Origin: Haliscomenobacter sp033763495
GTDB lineage: Bacteria; Bacteroidota; Bacteroidia; Chitinophagales; Saprospiraceae
DNA: 64,000 bases
Direction: 5' to 3'
Assembly (NCBI RefSeq): GCF_033763495.1
Contig: NZ_JANRKL010000062.1
Span: forward strand, 1 to 64,000
Shown: one piece after another, positions 46,395 through 55,431 of the stretch
How positions within the stretch are numbered: the first letter of the stretch is position 1
Layout: each line of letters opens with the position of its first letter
Notes under the pieces: model-generated
Databases searched by the model: none
Seen by the model: the letters and a program-made list of their open reading frames with translations, nothing else
What the model was told of the DNA's origin: nothing
Position numbers and translations under genes: made by a program

Positions 46395-48611
46395 ATGAAA
46401 TCCATTTACAAGCAAAGTTTAGTGTTCCTGTACATGCTCACTGCTTTAGGGTCGCTCCAAGCCCAAGACCTTATACCAGCTAAATTTCGTTTAGTTGCGC
46501 AAAAAGCAGCCGAAAATGAAATCAAAATTGATGGAGATTTAGCCGAAAGCGTTTGGCAACAAGCCGAAAAAACGACGCCATTTTGGGAAAGCAAACCCAA
46601 TGACAAAGACCTGGCCAAAACGCAAACTATCGTACAAGTTGCTTACGATTCCAAATACCTCTACATCTCTGCCAAAATAGAAGGCAGCAATTTTGTGAGT
46701 CAAACCCGCAAAAGAGATCAATTTTTCTGGGAGAGTGAATCGTTTGCAGTGATACTTGATCCCATGAACCGTCAATCAAATGGGTTTTTCTTTGGGTTGA
46801 CCTCCAATAATGTACAGTGCGAGGATTTGCTGGGCAGTGCTTTATTCCGTGAAATGAATTTTGCCTGGGATACCAAATGGTATTCGGTAACCCAGGTTCA
46901 AGAGGGTTTCTGGACGCTTGAAATGGCCATTCCCCTTCGGATTTTGCCCTACAAAGAAGACGTGCTGGAGTGGGGAATTAATTTTGTCCGCCCCGATTTT
47001 AATAACAATCAGATCACCACCTGGACGAAAGTTCCGGTGAATTTTTGGCCCATTGACCTCGGCCAAACCGGCACCTTGGTGTGGAATACCCCGCCACCCA
47101 AACCCGCAAAGAATATTGCTGTCATTCCATATGCAACAGGGAATGCCACACAAGACCAGGAAAATCAGGAAAATGACCTAAAAATGAACGCAGGACTGGA
47201 TGCGCGTTACGCCATTACCCCCGCGCTGAATGTAGACTTGACCATTAACCCCGATTTTTCGCAAATTGAGGTAGACGCCCAACAGACCAATTTGGGGCGA
47301 TTCAATTTGTACTTCCCTGAAAAACGTACTTTTTTTCTGGAGAATTCCGACATTTTTGGTGATTACGCCATCCCCAGTTTTATGACCCCCTTCTATTCGC
47401 GCAAAATTGGCTTGGATGAAGACGGTAATGCCATTCCCATTTTGTTTGGAGCGAGGTTGTCGGGGAACCTTACACCTACCTTGAGAATTGGCGCAATGGA
47501 CATGCAAACCAGTAAGCAAGGCGGCACGCCTGCTCAAAATTATTCAGCGCTATCCCTAAACCAAAGGATTTTTAAACGCTCCACCGTAAAAACCTATTTT
47601 TTGAACCGTACAATCCTGTCGGCTTCCAACGAAAGCAAGCTAGACCCTCTGCTCGCTTATGGCAGAAATGCAGGCAGCGAGCTGCAATACATCAACAATT
47701 CAGGAAGTTTAACCCTAAATCCCTCTTTTCACTATTCCTGGAAAGAAGGCATCAAATCAGACAACTGGTTTTATAACTTCCAGGGCCGTTACCGCAAACG
47801 GAGCTACCAGGTTTTTACTGATTTCATCAATGTTGGCACCAATTATTATGCGGATATGGGTTTTTCAACCCGGTTGAAAACCTATGACATTGAGCGCGAT
47901 ACGAGCTTCCAGGTGGGTTTTAAAGAATGGTTCAATCGTTTTGATTATTACATCCGACCAAAAGAAAGTAAAATCAACACCATTACCTTGATAGCCTGGG
48001 ATAGCCAAGTTTGGAATCCGGAGTATTTCAGAACCGACCATGTGATCGATTTTAATGCCGATTTTGGTTTTAAAAACAGAAGCAGTTTTTTGCTTAAAAT
48101 AAATTATAGCAATATTAACTTGCCCTACGCCTTCGACATATCCGAAGACCTGCGTGTGGATAAAGCGGAGTACCATTTTCCAAAACTAAGCCTGCAATAT
48201 TCTTCCTCTAACATCAAGCCATTTTACTACACGCTCAACCTTGGAACTGGCGAATATTATGGCGCTAAAATCAACACGCTAAAATTCAACCTGAATTATC
48301 GAGTCCAACCTTGGGGCAACTTTTCGTTGATCAGCGAATACAATCAAATCCGACTGAAAGGCATCAGCGAAAACATCCTGCTGATCAGTCCCAAAACGGA
48401 AATTAACTTTAGCAACAATCTTTTCTGGACTACTTTTTTCCAGTACAACACCCAAGCCAACAATTTCAACATCAACAGTAGGCTGCAATGGCGCTACCGG
48501 CCCATGTCGGATCTTTATCTGGTGTATACGGATAATTATACGGCCACCCCCTTTTTTAATGCCAAAAATCGAGCTCTGGTCTTTAAAATCAACTATTGGT
48601 TAAACTTATAA
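46395..48611 (+). CDS. DUF5916 outer-membrane protein with CBM9-like N-terminus
   Basis: This 738-residue exported protein has a signal peptide (MKSIYKQSLVFLYMLTALG) and, from about residue 40, a carbohydrate-binding family 9-like domain (IKIDGDLAESVWQQAEKTTPFW, VQVAYDSKYLYISAKIEG). The C-terminal 450 residues alternate beta strands and resemble an outer-membrane barrel, as in DUF5916 proteins (RTFFLENSDIF, YSRKIGLDEDGNAI). The start is the ATG at 46395. The family is linked to uptake or processing, but no function is proven. It is followed by the M20-like gene after about 20 bp. Confidence 0.9.
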   Translation: MKSIYKQSLVFLYMLTALGSLQAQDLIPAKFRLVAQKAAENEIKIDGDLAESVWQQAEKTTPFWESKPNDKDLAKTQTIVQVAYDSKYLYISAKIEGSNFVSQTRKRDQFFWESESFAVILDPMNRQSNGFFFGLTSNNVQCEDLLGSALFREMNFAWDTKWYSVTQVQEGFWTLEMAIPLRILPYKEDVLEWGINFVRPDFNNNQITTWTKVPVNFWPIDLGQTGTLVWNTPPPKPAKNIAVIPYATGNATQDQENQENDLKMNAGLDARYAITPALNVDLTINPDFSQIEVDAQQTNLGRFNLYFPEKRTFFLENSDIFGDYAIPSFMTPFYSRKIGLDEDGNAIPILFGARLSGNLTPTLRIGAMDMQTSKQGGTPAQNYSALSLNQRIFKRSTVKTYFLNRTILSASNESKLDPLLAYGRNAGSELQYINNSGSLTLNPSFHYSWKEGIKSDNWFYNFQGRYRKRSYQVFTDFINVGTNYYADMGFSTRLKTYDIERDTSFQVGFKEWFNRFDYYIRPKESKINTITLIAWDSQVWNPEYFRTDHVIDFNADFGFKNRSSFLLKINYSNINLPYAFDISEDLRVDKAEYHFPKLSLQYSSSNIKPFYYTLNLGTGEYYGAKINTLKFNLNYRVQPWGNFSLISEYNQIRLKGISENILLISPKTEINFSNNLFWTTFFQYNTQANNFNINSRLQWRYRPMSDLYLVYTDNYTATPFFNAKNRALVFKINYWLNL

Positions 48612-48632
48612 CTGGGTTTAAATCCTCCCAAA

Positions 48633-50060
48633 ATGGAAAGAAATATTTTACCATTCGTATTCTTGCTGCTCAATATGCCGAGCCTTTTATCACAAATAGG
48701 CCTGTCCTTCTTAAAGAATGAAGCGATCCAGTTCATTGACCACAACAAGGAGCATTGGACGAGACTTAGTGATAGCATCTGGCATTATGCTGAACCTTCG
48801 TTTAAAGAGTACAAATCATCCAGGCTCATCATTGAGACGCTGAGGAAAGAGGGCTTTAGAATCAGCGGAAGCATTGAAGCTTTCCCAACGGTATTTATGG
48901 CTGAATACGGTGAAGGAAAGCCAATAATTGGACTTTATGGCGAATACGATGCCGACTTCAATGCCTCCAACAAGACGGTACCCCGCCGAGAGGAATTGGT
49001 AAAAGAAGGCATGGGGCACGGTGGCGCCCACAACCTTTTAGGTGTTGGGAGCCTAGCCACTGCATTGGCAATCAAAGCATTGATGGATACAAAAAAACTT
49101 TCGTGCACCATTCGCTACTATGGCAGCACTGCCGAAGGTACTTTAGGTACCCGGGCATGGCTTGCACGAGGTGGGTTTTTCAAAGACCTGGACTTGAGTT
49201 TGTATTGGCACCCTGCACCAGTGACAGCTGCATCTACGCGTACTTGGGATGCACTCATTGACTTCAATGTTTTAATCACTTCAAAAAAAGTGGATGTGCT
49301 CCGGAAGGATGCCAATGCCCACCATTGCCAAAGTGCCGCAGAAAGGATTTTATCCACTATCATTCAAACAAAGCAAGCCGCAGCTTCAAGCAATAAAGTG
49401 AATTACAGCATTGCTTCTTGGAAAAATGAATTGGGATCACCCCCCGATACAGTACTGCTTGATGTGCGCATACAATGTTCCAGGCAATCCAGTGCACTGG
49501 AAATCTTTTCCAAAATAAAAAAGGAGCTAAATACACTGAGCGACTCGAATGTGACTTGTGCGCTTGAGCTAAAGAGGGCTCACCATCAATTTTTACCCAA
49601 TGTGACCGCCATGAAACAGGTTTTTGTAAACATGCAAAGCCTAGGCCCCATAATGTACTCCAAAGAAGACTTGGCTTATACCCAACAGCTGCAAGCTTTT
49701 TTAAAAAAGCAAAACGACACCATTGTGGATCAATTAATCCCTTTCCAGGATGTGTCTGCGGATACCACACTTTACGGTCATTCAAGTGATATTGGCGAGG
49801 CAAGTTGGTTCGCTCCTGAAATTTATTTTGTGGTAAAATGCCTACCACTGGGCATGAAAATGCACCATTGGCAGGGGACCGCATTTACTGCTCATGCCAT
49901 TGGCCACAAGGGGATGTTGCAAGCAGCCAAAATTATGGCGATGACCATCATTGATTATGTACAAAAACCAGATTTGCAGAAAAAAATCCATGAGGAGTTC
50001 AAACAGACGACCCGACATTATACCTATCAATCTCTTGTAGATGATACCATCAAAAAATGA
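48633..50060 (+). CDS. M20-type amidohydrolase, AbgB-like, altered metal ligands
   Basis: This 475-residue exported protein resembles the M20D peptidases and p-aminobenzoyl-glutamate hydrolases (LYGEYDAD, GHGGAHNLLGVGSLATALAIK, IRYYGSTAEGTLGTR, HSSDIGEASW, GHKGMLQAAK). In the family the metal-binding segment reads GCGHN and the catalytic pair is in PAEE. Here these are GGAHN and TAEG, so the metal-bound Cys and one acidic residue are missing. Other expected histidines remain. The protein may be inactive, use a different metal site, or have a new function. It follows the DUF5916 gene by 21 bp and is probably co-transcribed. Confidence 0.82.
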   Translation: MERNILPFVFLLLNMPSLLSQIGLSFLKNEAIQFIDHNKEHWTRLSDSIWHYAEPSFKEYKSSRLIIETLRKEGFRISGSIEAFPTVFMAEYGEGKPIIGLYGEYDADFNASNKTVPRREELVKEGMGHGGAHNLLGVGSLATALAIKALMDTKKLSCTIRYYGSTAEGTLGTRAWLARGGFFKDLDLSLYWHPAPVTAASTRTWDALIDFNVLITSKKVDVLRKDANAHHCQSAAERILSTIIQTKQAAASSNKVNYSIASWKNELGSPPDTVLLDVRIQCSRQSSALEIFSKIKKELNTLSDSNVTCALELKRAHHQFLPNVTAMKQVFVNMQSLGPIMYSKEDLAYTQQLQAFLKKQNDTIVDQLIPFQDVSADTTLYGHSSDIGEASWFAPEIYFVVKCLPLGMKMHHWQGTAFTAHAIGHKGMLQAAKIMAMTIIDYVQKPDLQKKIHEEFKQTTRHYTYQSLVDDTIKK

Positions 50061-50074
50061 TCCTAAAAATCTTT

Positions 50075-50098
50075 TCCAAAATCATGAAAATGGAGGCC
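50075..50098. repeat. 24-bp motif, second copy
   Basis: TCCAAAATCATGAAAATGGAGGCC differs from the copy at 46327-46350 at only two positions. It lies 90 bp upstream of the chosen start of the next small gene and just after the M20-like gene. Confidence 0.6.
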
Positions 50099-50188
50099 TA
50101 GCTAGGTAAAAGCACAAATCTTGCAGCAGAATTCACCCATTTGAGTAGTCAACTGAGCTTACTTACTAAAACTTTTAAATTTATAATC

Positions 50189-50497
50189 ATGAAGGATTTA
50201 AAAACTGGATTTTACACCCTTCTTATTGCTGTTTTAGCAATGGTTTCCGCTGAGCTAAAAGCACAAATTCTACCTCTGCCACTTGACCAGCAGGTTCTGC
50301 AGGGCAATATCTTGGTAGTAGAGGGTTTGTTGCAAGCAAAGTATGGTGAAGTACCTTACGAAATGCGGTTCGTGACTATTTTTCATTTTCAGCAAGGTAA
50401 GATCGTAAAAAAGTACGATTATTACGACAACAAAGACTGGTACAAAGCGAAGGAAGAATGGGAGCAGCGGAAGAATAGAGCTGAAAAAGGTAAGTAA
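50189..50497 (+). CDS. Small exported NTF2/SnoaL-like protein, shortened
   Basis: This 102-residue protein has a signal-like start (MKDLKTGFYTLLIAVLAMV). The mature part contains YEMRFVTIFHFQQGKIVKKYDYYDNKDW, the sort of beta-hairpin found at the end of the NTF2/SnoaL fold, where the fold normally needs about 120 residues. The first half of that fold is missing, so it may be a truncated copy. The ATG at 50189 is preferred to a TTG at 50141. Confidence 0.5.
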   Translation: MKDLKTGFYTLLIAVLAMVSAELKAQILPLPLDQQVLQGNILVVEGLLQAKYGEVPYEMRFVTIFHFQQGKIVKKYDYYDNKDWYKAKEEWEQRKNRAEKGK

Positions 50498-50542
50498 TGC
50501 TAAGTAGCTAGTCAATCAATTGCTGATGATTTATTACCTGAC

Positions 50543-50737
50543 ATGCAAGGGCGGAACTGGTTTTTTGTGATGCAGGATGGAAAAAATTACTACCTGAGCA
50601 ATGCTTACCATGCTTCTGACGATGATTTGTATAAAATATACGCCATCCTGAAAAAATGTAGGATGATGGCAGAAGGGGTGGCCATTCAGGAAGCGGAGCA
50701 GGTGAAGAAGAAGGGTGGGAAGAAGATGGTGGTTTAG
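50543..50737 (+). pseudogene. Possible gene fragment
   Basis: This 64-codon frame reads MQGRNWFFVMQDGKNYYLSN and continues to KKKGGKKMVV. It looks like the C-terminal end of a larger protein, without an N-terminal domain, but I cannot name the parent. It follows the shortened NTF2-like gene at 45 bp. It could be a short real gene. Confidence 0.3.
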
Positions 50738-50813
50738 ATATAGGTCTAGACAAAGGGGCATCCTCAAAGCCAAGAAATATCTTCCAAGTTTTCATAGCTA
50801 CATAGTTTAGACT

Positions 50814-51911
50814 TTATCGATACATTTCTACCAATCTCACCTTCTCCATTTCCCAACACCACTCAACTGCCGCCTTCCGACAATTTTCCTCCAGTGCCAA
50901 ATACAACTCACCATCCCCCAACAAGTGCTCAATCGCCTGCACCAACACCTCCACCTCCAAACGATTGATCAAATAAAATACCCGGTGCTCTTCTTGCAGC
51001 GCCAAATATTCCGGGAAATTCATCTGAATCGAGGGTACTCCTGCCTGTACATAGTCAAAAGCCTTGTTCGCCAGGGAATAAAAATAACTCAGACCACGGT
51101 TTTCCAGCAGATTTAAGCCTATGCTGGCTTGTTGCGTGACCGAACGTAGTTCCACAGGGTTCAAATAGCCCAAGAAGCGCACTTTGCATTCCACTTGCAA
51201 ATCCTTAGCCAATTGTCGCAATTCCTGTGATAAATCCCCTTCACCCGCCAACCACAGCACTGCCCCTTCAATTTTTTGCATCGCTGCAATGGCTGTCTCC
51301 AGGCCCCGGCCAGCATTGAGTACACCTTGATAGAGGATAATGGGCGGAGTTGAGGAGTTGAGGGGGGGAGGAGTTGAGGAAGGGTTGCTGTTTTGGAATG
51401 GCATGTTCCGCACAACTTCAAAGGGAATGCCGTAGCGCTGTTGGAAAATTTGGGCGAGTGCCGGGCCTACCGTATAAGCCTTATCAACATGGGGAATACC
51501 AATTCGGGCGACCATTTCCCAAATCCACTTGGTTAACGGCCTGCCAACGACCTCGGGCACCTCACTGAAGTACTCATGCGCATCATAATAGCACTTCTTG
51601 CCTTTTAAACGGGCTACACCCAAGCAAGGCATGATGGTATCCAGGTCGATGCCCGTGTATACATCAAAGCTTTTTTGCAACAACAGCCACCAAAACAACC
51701 TGAAATTGTATTCCAGGTAAAACAGTTTCCCTTTTTCAAACCAACAGGCCAGGCGAACTTGTCGATAAGGAGCAGGGGGTAGGAGCGGAGAGGTTTTGCG
51801 CAAGCGGCCCACCAAGGTCACCTCGTGCCCTTCTGCACTCAGCGTACCACAAATGCGCTGCATCCGTTGATCGTAGCACAAATCATTGGTGACCGTGAAA
51901 ACCAGTTTCAT
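50814..51911 (-). CDS. Glycosyltransferase, GT-B fold (family 4-like)
   Basis: This 365-residue protein has the two-domain GT-B layout. The N-terminal half shows FTVTNDLCYDQRMQRICGTLSAEGHEVTLVGR and YDAHEYFSEVPEV; the C-terminal half has ILYQGVLNAGRGLETAIAAMQ, LWLAGEGDLSQELRQLA and FDYVQAGVPSIQMNFPEYLAL. Its donor and acceptor are unknown. The linker contains SNPSSTPPPLNSSTPP, encoded by GTTGAGGAG-type repeat DNA (about 51343-51385), a repeat tolerated in frame. It is the last gene of a minus-strand cluster and overlaps the recQ stop codon by four bases (ATGA), so it is translationally coupled to it. Confidence 0.85.
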   Translation of the reverse strand: MKLVFTVTNDLCYDQRMQRICGTLSAEGHEVTLVGRLRKTSPLLPPAPYRQVRLACWFEKGKLFYLEYNFRLFWWLLLQKSFDVYTGIDLDTIMPCLGVARLKGKKCYYDAHEYFSEVPEVVGRPLTKWIWEMVARIGIPHVDKAYTVGPALAQIFQQRYGIPFEVVRNMPFQNSNPSSTPPPLNSSTPPIILYQGVLNAGRGLETAIAAMQKIEGAVLWLAGEGDLSQELRQLAKDLQVECKVRFLGYLNPVELRSVTQQASIGLNLLENRGLSYFYSLANKAFDYVQAGVPSIQMNFPEYLALQEEHRVFYLINRLEVEVLVQAIEHLLGDGELYLALEENCRKAAVEWCWEMEKVRLVEMYR

Positions 51912-53809
51912 GTTTTAAGCTGGAGTTTACCGTTTTTTTCAATCAGAAGACCCTCATTTTGCATAAAAGTGAGTGCTTCCAGAACTTGCTTTTGGGTTTT
52001 AGGCGCGAAGGAATCGACTACAGCTTTGACGGGTAGGGCTTCTTGCTCCAACAAGCGTTGGATCTTTTGGCGGATTCGCTCATAGGCCTCTCCATCCAGG
52101 CTTTGTTTTTTGCGCTCCAAACAGACGTCACAAACGCCACAAGACGGAGCGTCTTTTTCCCCAAAATAATGCAACAACTGTTGGCTGCGGCAGATTTTTT
52201 CCTCCGCGTAGGCAATGGCTTTTTGGATGCGTTCCGCGTGACGGGTTTTGCGGAAATTGTACAATTGCGTGTCAAAAATCAGGTAGGTAGCATCCACCCG
52301 TTCGCGCAGATAGCTCAATTGGGGTTTGTCCTTTTGCGGGTTGTATTCAATGATGTGGTCTTCCTGCATGCGCAACAGCGCCCGTTGCAACTGCTCAGCT
52401 GAAATTTTACAATACTCCGCCAACTTTCTCTCGCTAAAAGCAACATAACTGGAAAAAACACCCTGATAACTACGCAAAATGATCTTCAGTACTTTATCCA
52501 ATTCGCGGTTTTTGATCTGGTAATCGTACAAACGCTCCTTATCCACTTTGATGAGTAGGGTAGAAGGGGTGAAAACCGCTTCAGATAAACTGATCCAACC
52601 TTCCTGTTCCAGCAATTTGAGGCAATTGAAGGTGCGTACGGGTTCCAATTGAAACTTTTTACAAAAATCGGAAATGTCAAAATCATAACTTTCACCCTGG
52701 CCACCGCCCAGCGCCAATTGAAAATAACTGCCCAGTGCCCGATAAACCTGCCGCGCTTCGTCCAAACTGGGGAAGGCCTGCTCGAATTGGTATTCCAAAC
52801 TGCGACGGTCATTTTGGTTGTACAACAGTACTGCGAAAGATTTGAGCCCATCGCGGCCGCCCCGCCCTGCCTCTTGAAAATAAGCTTCCAGGCTATCGGG
52901 TAATTCCAGGTGCACCACTGTGCGTACATCCGGCTTGTCAATACCCATACCAAAGGCATTGGTGCTGACCATTACCCGGGTGCGCCCATTGACCCAGGCG
53001 TCTTGTTTGGCCGAACGCTCATCGGGTGTGAGACCTGCATGGTAAAAATCGGCGGAGATGCGTTTCTTTTGCAGCAATTGGGCGATTTCTTTGGTCCGCC
53101 GTCGATTGCGTACGTAAACCACGCCACTGCCGGGGACTTTTTGCAAAATAGCTACAAGTTGTTCCTCTTTGGCTTCACTGGGGCGCACAATGTAAGCGAG
53201 GTTGGGTCGGGCAAAACTGGATTGAAAAACCTGTTGGTCGTGGAAATCCAATCTGGCCTGAATGTCCTGCACCACTTCTTGGGTTGCCGTGGCAGTCAAG
53301 GCAATGATGGGCACCTGAGGGAAAAAATCCCTGATTTTGGCGATTTCCAGGTATGGGGGGCGAAAATCGTAGCCCCATTGCGAGATACAATGCGCTTCAT
53401 CCACTGCAAAAAAAGAGACCTTCATCCGTTTGATGCGCTCTCGAGCCAAGTCGCTCACCAGCCGTTCGGGTGAGAGGTAAAGGAATTTTACATCGCCGTG
53501 TACACAATTGTCCAACAAACGGTCAATATCTCGATAAGCCATTCCAGCGTAGATGGCCAGAGCCGAAATGCCCTTTTTTTGCAGGTTTTGCACCTGATCT
53601 TTCATGAGGGCGATCAGTGGCGAAATAACGATGCAGATTCCTTCCTGGCAAAGGGCCGGGACTTGAAAACAAATAGATTTCCCTCCACCCGTTGGCAGCA
53701 GTGCCAGGGTGTCTCTTCCCTCCAAAACCGACTGAATGATGTGCTCTTGCTGGGGCCTGAATTGCTCATGTCCCCAATACTGGCGCAAAATATCGATGGG
53801 TTCTCTCAT
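51908..53809 (-). CDS. recQ: ATP-dependent DNA helicase RecQ
   Basis: This 633-residue 3'-5' helicase takes part in recombination and repair. The Walker A motif is LLPTGGGKSICFQ, the DEAH box is FFAVDEAHCISQWG and motif VI is EAYFQEAGRGGRDG. The RecQ zinc module is present in CGVCDVC. A winged-helix RQC part follows, but no HRDC domain is seen at the end; many Bacteroidota RecQ copies lack it. It overlaps the glycosyltransferase start by four bases and follows maf by 18 bp, so it is within the same operon. Confidence 0.94.
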   Translation of the reverse strand: MREPIDILRQYWGHEQFRPQQEHIIQSVLEGRDTLALLPTGGGKSICFQVPALCQEGICIVISPLIALMKDQVQNLQKKGISALAIYAGMAYRDIDRLLDNCVHGDVKFLYLSPERLVSDLARERIKRMKVSFFAVDEAHCISQWGYDFRPPYLEIAKIRDFFPQVPIIALTATATQEVVQDIQARLDFHDQQVFQSSFARPNLAYIVRPSEAKEEQLVAILQKVPGSGVVYVRNRRRTKEIAQLLQKKRISADFYHAGLTPDERSAKQDAWVNGRTRVMVSTNAFGMGIDKPDVRTVVHLELPDSLEAYFQEAGRGGRDGLKSFAVLLYNQNDRRSLEYQFEQAFPSLDEARQVYRALGSYFQLALGGGQGESYDFDISDFCKKFQLEPVRTFNCLKLLEQEGWISLSEAVFTPSTLLIKVDKERLYDYQIKNRELDKVLKIILRSYQGVFSSYVAFSERKLAEYCKISAEQLQRALLRMQEDHIIEYNPQKDKPQLSYLRERVDATYLIFDTQLYNFRKTRHAERIQKAIAYAEEKICRSQQLLHYFGEKDAPSCGVCDVCLERKKQSLDGEAYERIRQKIQRLLEQEALPVKAVVDSFAPKTQKQVLEALTFMQNEGLLIEKNGKLQLKT

Positions 53810-53827
53810 TTCTGCATTTCGATCAAC

Positions 53828-54400
53828 TTAAAAATCCAGTAACTCCCGATACACCCGATCCACTGGCAAGCCCATAATGTTGGTAAAAGTACCTTCAATT
53901 CGGGAGATTTTACAAAGCCCGATCCATTCCTGAATGGCATAAGAGCCAGCCTTGTCAAATGGGCGGTATTTTTCGACGTAAAAATCAATCTCTGCTTCAC
54001 TCAATGGTTCAAATTGTACCCGGGATTCGGCAGAAAAAACTTTTTCCCGCTCTTTGGACAACAAACAAACTCCGGTAATGACCCGATGCAATTGCCCGGA
54101 TAGTTTTTGCAACATCTGCCGGGCATCCACTGCGTCGATCGGTTTGCCATAAATGATTCCATCCAGAATGACCACGCTGTCGGCAGCCAGAATAATTTCG
54201 TCCTCTTGGATAAACTCGCGGGAAGCGTAGGCTTTTTTGCGTGCCAAATACGCTGCTACCTCATCTACTGGAGTATCAGGTGGGTATGTTTCCTCTACCT
54301 CGGTAGTTTTGATTGTAAAATTGAAACCTGCTTCTCGCAGGAGCTGACTACGTCGGGGTGAGGTAGAAGCCAGGATAATGTTTAGGGACAATGGATTCAT
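53828..54400 (-). CDS. maf: Maf-type nucleoside triphosphate pyrophosphatase
   Basis: This 190-residue enzyme hydrolyses canonical or modified nucleoside triphosphates (dTTP/UTP or m7GTP types). The family motif near the N-terminus is ILASTSPRRSQLLREAGF, followed by the active-site segment VAAYLARKKAYAS, DSVVILDGIIYGKP and the C-terminal KAGSYAIQEWIGL, where the residue after AGSY hints at the YhdE/dTTP class. It lies 10 bp after the prenyltransferase gene. Confidence 0.93.
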   Translation of the reverse strand: MNPLSLNIILASTSPRRSQLLREAGFNFTIKTTEVEETYPPDTPVDEVAAYLARKKAYASREFIQEDEIILAADSVVILDGIIYGKPIDAVDARQMLQKLSGQLHRVITGVCLLSKEREKVFSAESRVQFEPLSEAEIDFYVEKYRPFDKAGSYAIQEWIGLCKISRIEGTFTNIMGLPVDRVYRELLDF

Positions 54401-54410
54401 TCAAATGGTT

Positions 54411-55325
54411 TTAAAGGAGGAGCAGCAAAACTCCAGCCAGCATGACGCCCTTGGCCAGATTGCTGATGTGGTGATAATCGCTGGGCTTTTGTGCCTTTTG
54501 CAGCAGGTAAATTGCATAAATCAAAGGGGCCACTACACCAATCAATGCTCCAAGAAAAAAACGAGTACTAAAACCAGGAAACTGATAAATGTATAAGCCA
54601 CCAAGTGAGATCAGCAACAATGCTGCTACGGAAATTGCCAGGTATTTTGCCGCGTTATCCCCTGCGGCAATGGGAAATGTGCGGCAACCCGCTGCCTCAT
54701 CGCCAATTTTATCTTCCAAATCCTTGACAATTTCACGGAAAAGGGTGCTCAAAAAAGCAAAGGCACAATACCAAATGATGACCGACTGCAAAGCTTGAGC
54801 TGTTTGTGGTACAACATTTTGCAGGGCCCTCCAACCTGGTAATTCTGCCAACCAGACTAAACCCGCCACTCCTGCACAAAACAACGAGACCAAGATATTG
54901 CCTAGCAAAGGTCGTTTTTTGAGGGTTTTGGTGTACAAATACAACAACCCAAAGGACAAAATGTACAGACTGATCATGTAAACTTGTCCAATGCGAAAAG
55001 CGAGGTAAAGTGACAACAAAAAACCAGAATAGCCCAGCAGGGCATAAATCCAAATGCAGCTCTTGGCGCTGATTTTTACATTAACGATGACCTTGGACTT
55101 GCGGTTGTGCAAATCCATCTCATAATCATACAAATCATTGATGATGTAACCACAAGCAGTGGTACAGAGGGTAGCCAGAACCAAAAAGCAAAAATCAAGG
55201 GTTTTCAGTCGTGGGTTTATTGCCTCTTGTGCAAATGTGGGCAACAATAAGTAGAAGTAAAGCAAGGATTGGACCAGTGCCACAATTAACAAATTGGGCA
55301 GCCTCAGTAAGCGGAAGAGGGACAT
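54411..55325 (-). CDS. UbiA-family prenyltransferase
   Basis: This 304-residue integral membrane protein has eight to nine hydrophobic segments. The conserved aspartate-rich motifs are NDLYDYEMDLHNRKSK and the second KDLEDKIGDEAAG. Bacteroidota members at this locus are often annotated as geranylgeranylglycerol-phosphate geranylgeranyltransferase-like, but the acceptor is not known. The ATG at 55325 (MSLFRLLRLPNLL) is chosen by pattern; an ATG three codons upstream (55334) is equally possible. The kdsC-ubiA-maf order is one I associate with Bacteroidota. Confidence 0.85.
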   Translation of the reverse strand: MSLFRLLRLPNLLIVALVQSLLYFYLLLPTFAQEAINPRLKTLDFCFLVLATLCTTACGYIINDLYDYEMDLHNRKSKVIVNVKISAKSCIWIYALLGYSGFLLSLYLAFRIGQVYMISLYILSFGLLYLYTKTLKKRPLLGNILVSLFCAGVAGLVWLAELPGWRALQNVVPQTAQALQSVIIWYCAFAFLSTLFREIVKDLEDKIGDEAAGCRTFPIAAGDNAAKYLAISVAALLLISLGGLYIYQFPGFSTRFFLGALIGVVAPLIYAIYLLQKAQKPSDYHHISNLAKGVMLAGVLLLLL

Positions 55326-55376
55326 TAGAACCATTTGTATGAAAGTATCCAGTATTCTATTCCCCACAAATATAGA

Positions 55377-55425
55377 TAAGTGCACAAAATATGTATTGAT
55401 TAAGACTACTTATTTTGCGCACTTA
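55377..55425. terminator. 15-bp hairpin between kdsC and the prenyltransferase gene
   Basis: TAAGTGCACAAAATA (55377-55391) pairs with TATTTTGCGCACTTA (55411-55425) with one mismatch, around a 19-nt loop. It lies 7 bp after the kdsC stop on the minus strand and may separate kdsC from the genes downstream, with a new promoter needed for them. Confidence 0.55.
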
Positions 55426-55431
55426 TTTTGT

